Shown piece by piece: positions 63,498 to 64,000 of a stretch of 64,000 bases of DNA (positions are counted from its first letter, which is position 1; each line of letters begins with the position of its first letter). Source of the DNA: Pseudomonadota bacterium (GTDB taxonomy: Bacteria > Pseudomonadota > Gammaproteobacteria > Burkholderiales > Gallionellaceae). A program made the position numbers and the translations under genes. Location of the stretch: contig JAJZTF010000014.1 in NCBI GenBank assembly GCA_021821945.1, positions 1 to 64,000 of the forward strand, read 5' to 3'. Under the pieces are notes generated by a model. That model saw only the letters and a program-made list of their open reading frames with translations, ran no database searches and was not told the DNA's origin.

Positions 63498-63547
63498 GAT
63501 GTCCGTCCCCGAAAAGGCAGATTCATTGGGCTAAGAAGGAGGCCGCC

Positions 63548-63964
63548 ATCGCACACTGGGAGCATTTTCCGCATCAGGCCGATGTCGGCGTGCGCGGTCT
63601 GGGTGCCACGCCGGATCAGGCCTTCGAGCAGGCAGGAATCGCGCTCACCGCCGTGATCACCGATCCTGCGCGGGTATCGCCCAGGGAAATGGTCGCACTT
63701 TCCTGTGCTGCGCCCAACCTGGAACTGCTGCTGGCAGACTGGCTGAACGGCCTGATCTTCGAGATGGCCACCCGCCACATGCTGTTCGGCAAATTCGATG
63801 TGAGCATCAGGGAAAATCGTCTTGAAGGGAAGGCCTGGGGCGAGCCGCTCGATGCCGCACGCCACCGTCCTGCAGTCGAGATAAAAGGCGCCACCTATAC
63901 CGAGCTTAAGGTCGCTCAGCGGGAAGATGGCAGCTGGCTTGCGCAATGCGTGGTTGACGTATAG
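63548..63964 (+). CDS. Archease (RtcB cofactor), probable ATC start
   Basis: 138 aa. It has the archease N-terminus HWEHFPHQADVGVRGLG and the family C-terminal end. Archease speeds up the RNA ligase RtcB. The true N-terminus must be upstream of the GTG at 63590, because the conserved WEHFPHQAD lies before it. AAGGAGG then five bases leads to ATC (63548), where a relative would have ATG giving MAHWEHF. So a rare ATC start, or a mutated or misread ATG, is likely. Confidence 0.8.
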   Translation: MAHWEHFPHQADVGVRGLGATPDQAFEQAGIALTAVITDPARVSPREMVALSCAAPNLELLLADWLNGLIFEMATRHMLFGKFDVSIRENRLEGKAWGEPLDAARHRPAVEIKGATYTELKVAQREDGSWLAQCVVDV

Positions 63965-63978
63965 CAAGGGAGCGCGTC

Positions 63979-64000
63979 ATGGATCCTGCAAGGCTGGAAC
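63979..64000 (+). CDS. First codons of a gene, possibly rtcB
   Basis: ATG at 63979 gives MDPARLE before the window ends. It is 14 bp behind archease, whose partner RtcB is commonly next. AAGGGAG lies seven bases upstream. Only seven residues are visible, so identity rests on context. Confidence 0.35.

Noticed and set aside
1-64000. CRISPR array, tRNA or rRNA genes, insertion sequences, integrase or attachment sites
   Set aside because: Reading the gaps showed no regularly spaced repeats, no cloverleaf, no transposase and no terminal repeats. A CRISPR array was looked for specifically because of the Cas6-like gene.

Overview
This window looks like a chromosomal piece of a Gram-negative, respiratory, sulfur-oxidising betaproteobacterium, most like the Gallionellales/Nitrosomonadales group (inference from gene content and protein style; no search was run). 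The core is a sulfur-oxidation island of about 35 kb (roughly 4.4-43.3 kb). It carries the reverse-type dissimilatory sulfite reductase locus dsrABEFHCMKLJOPN, siroheme synthase cysG, sulfite-to-sulfate enzymes (aprBA and sat), sulfur carriers (tusA and dsrE2) and the cytochrome bc1 complex (petABC). DsrEFH and DsrL together with AprBA/Sat mark the oxidative direction.

Layout: 0-4.3 kb, two minus-strand membrane sensors, one cut by the window edge and one a complete GGDEF-EAL protein. 4.4-12.1 kb, minus strand: sat, aprB, aprA, a clear terminator, then a YkgJ-like Fe-S/zinc-cluster protein and a CbbQ/CbbO (MoxR/VWA) pair. 12.6-17.5 kb, plus strand: TauE-type exporter and partner, tusA, dsrE2 and two OmpP1/FadL porins. 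17.5-18.7 kb: a chemoreceptor. 18.8-22.0 kb, minus strand and divergent from dsrA: an unusual six-gene operon with a 71-aa protein, a Cas6/Cmx6-like RAMP protein, a DsrC-like protein lacking both redox cysteines, a tandem TusA, a 202-aa orphan and a TauD-like dioxygenase. 22.3-39.5 kb, plus strand: dsr genes, cysG, an HTH-ferredoxin-reductase fusion, a double CDGSH protein and four small accessory genes. 39.6-43.3 kb: apbC/mrp and petABC. 43.4-64 kb is mostly household or regulatory: cysQ, a 2OG oxygenase, an M29-like peptidase, a Spy-like protein, an MlaC-like protein, a kinase-cNMP fusion, tas, a porin, a PAS-GAF-GGDEF-EAL protein, a 1062-aa coiled-coil protein, glnD, map, prfB (with its programmed frameshift), archease and the first codons of a probable rtcB.

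Working model: FadL-like porins and TusA/DsrE2/DsrEFH/DsrC move sulfane sulfur to DsrAB. DsrC and DsrMKJOP pass electrons towards the quinone pool and the bc1 complex. DsrL links sulfur release to a pyridine nucleotide. AprBA and Sat turn sulfite into sulfate with ATP formation, and TauE may export sulfite.

Two observations stand out. First, a shared palindromic element (CCC...GGGTTAT) lies upstream of sat, tusA, the dsrA/accessory-operon divergence and petA, suggesting one regulator for the whole island. Second, the divergent accessory operon places a Cas6-like protein among sulfur-carrier paralogues with no CRISPR array or other cas gene in sight; it is the best candidate here for an undescribed system.
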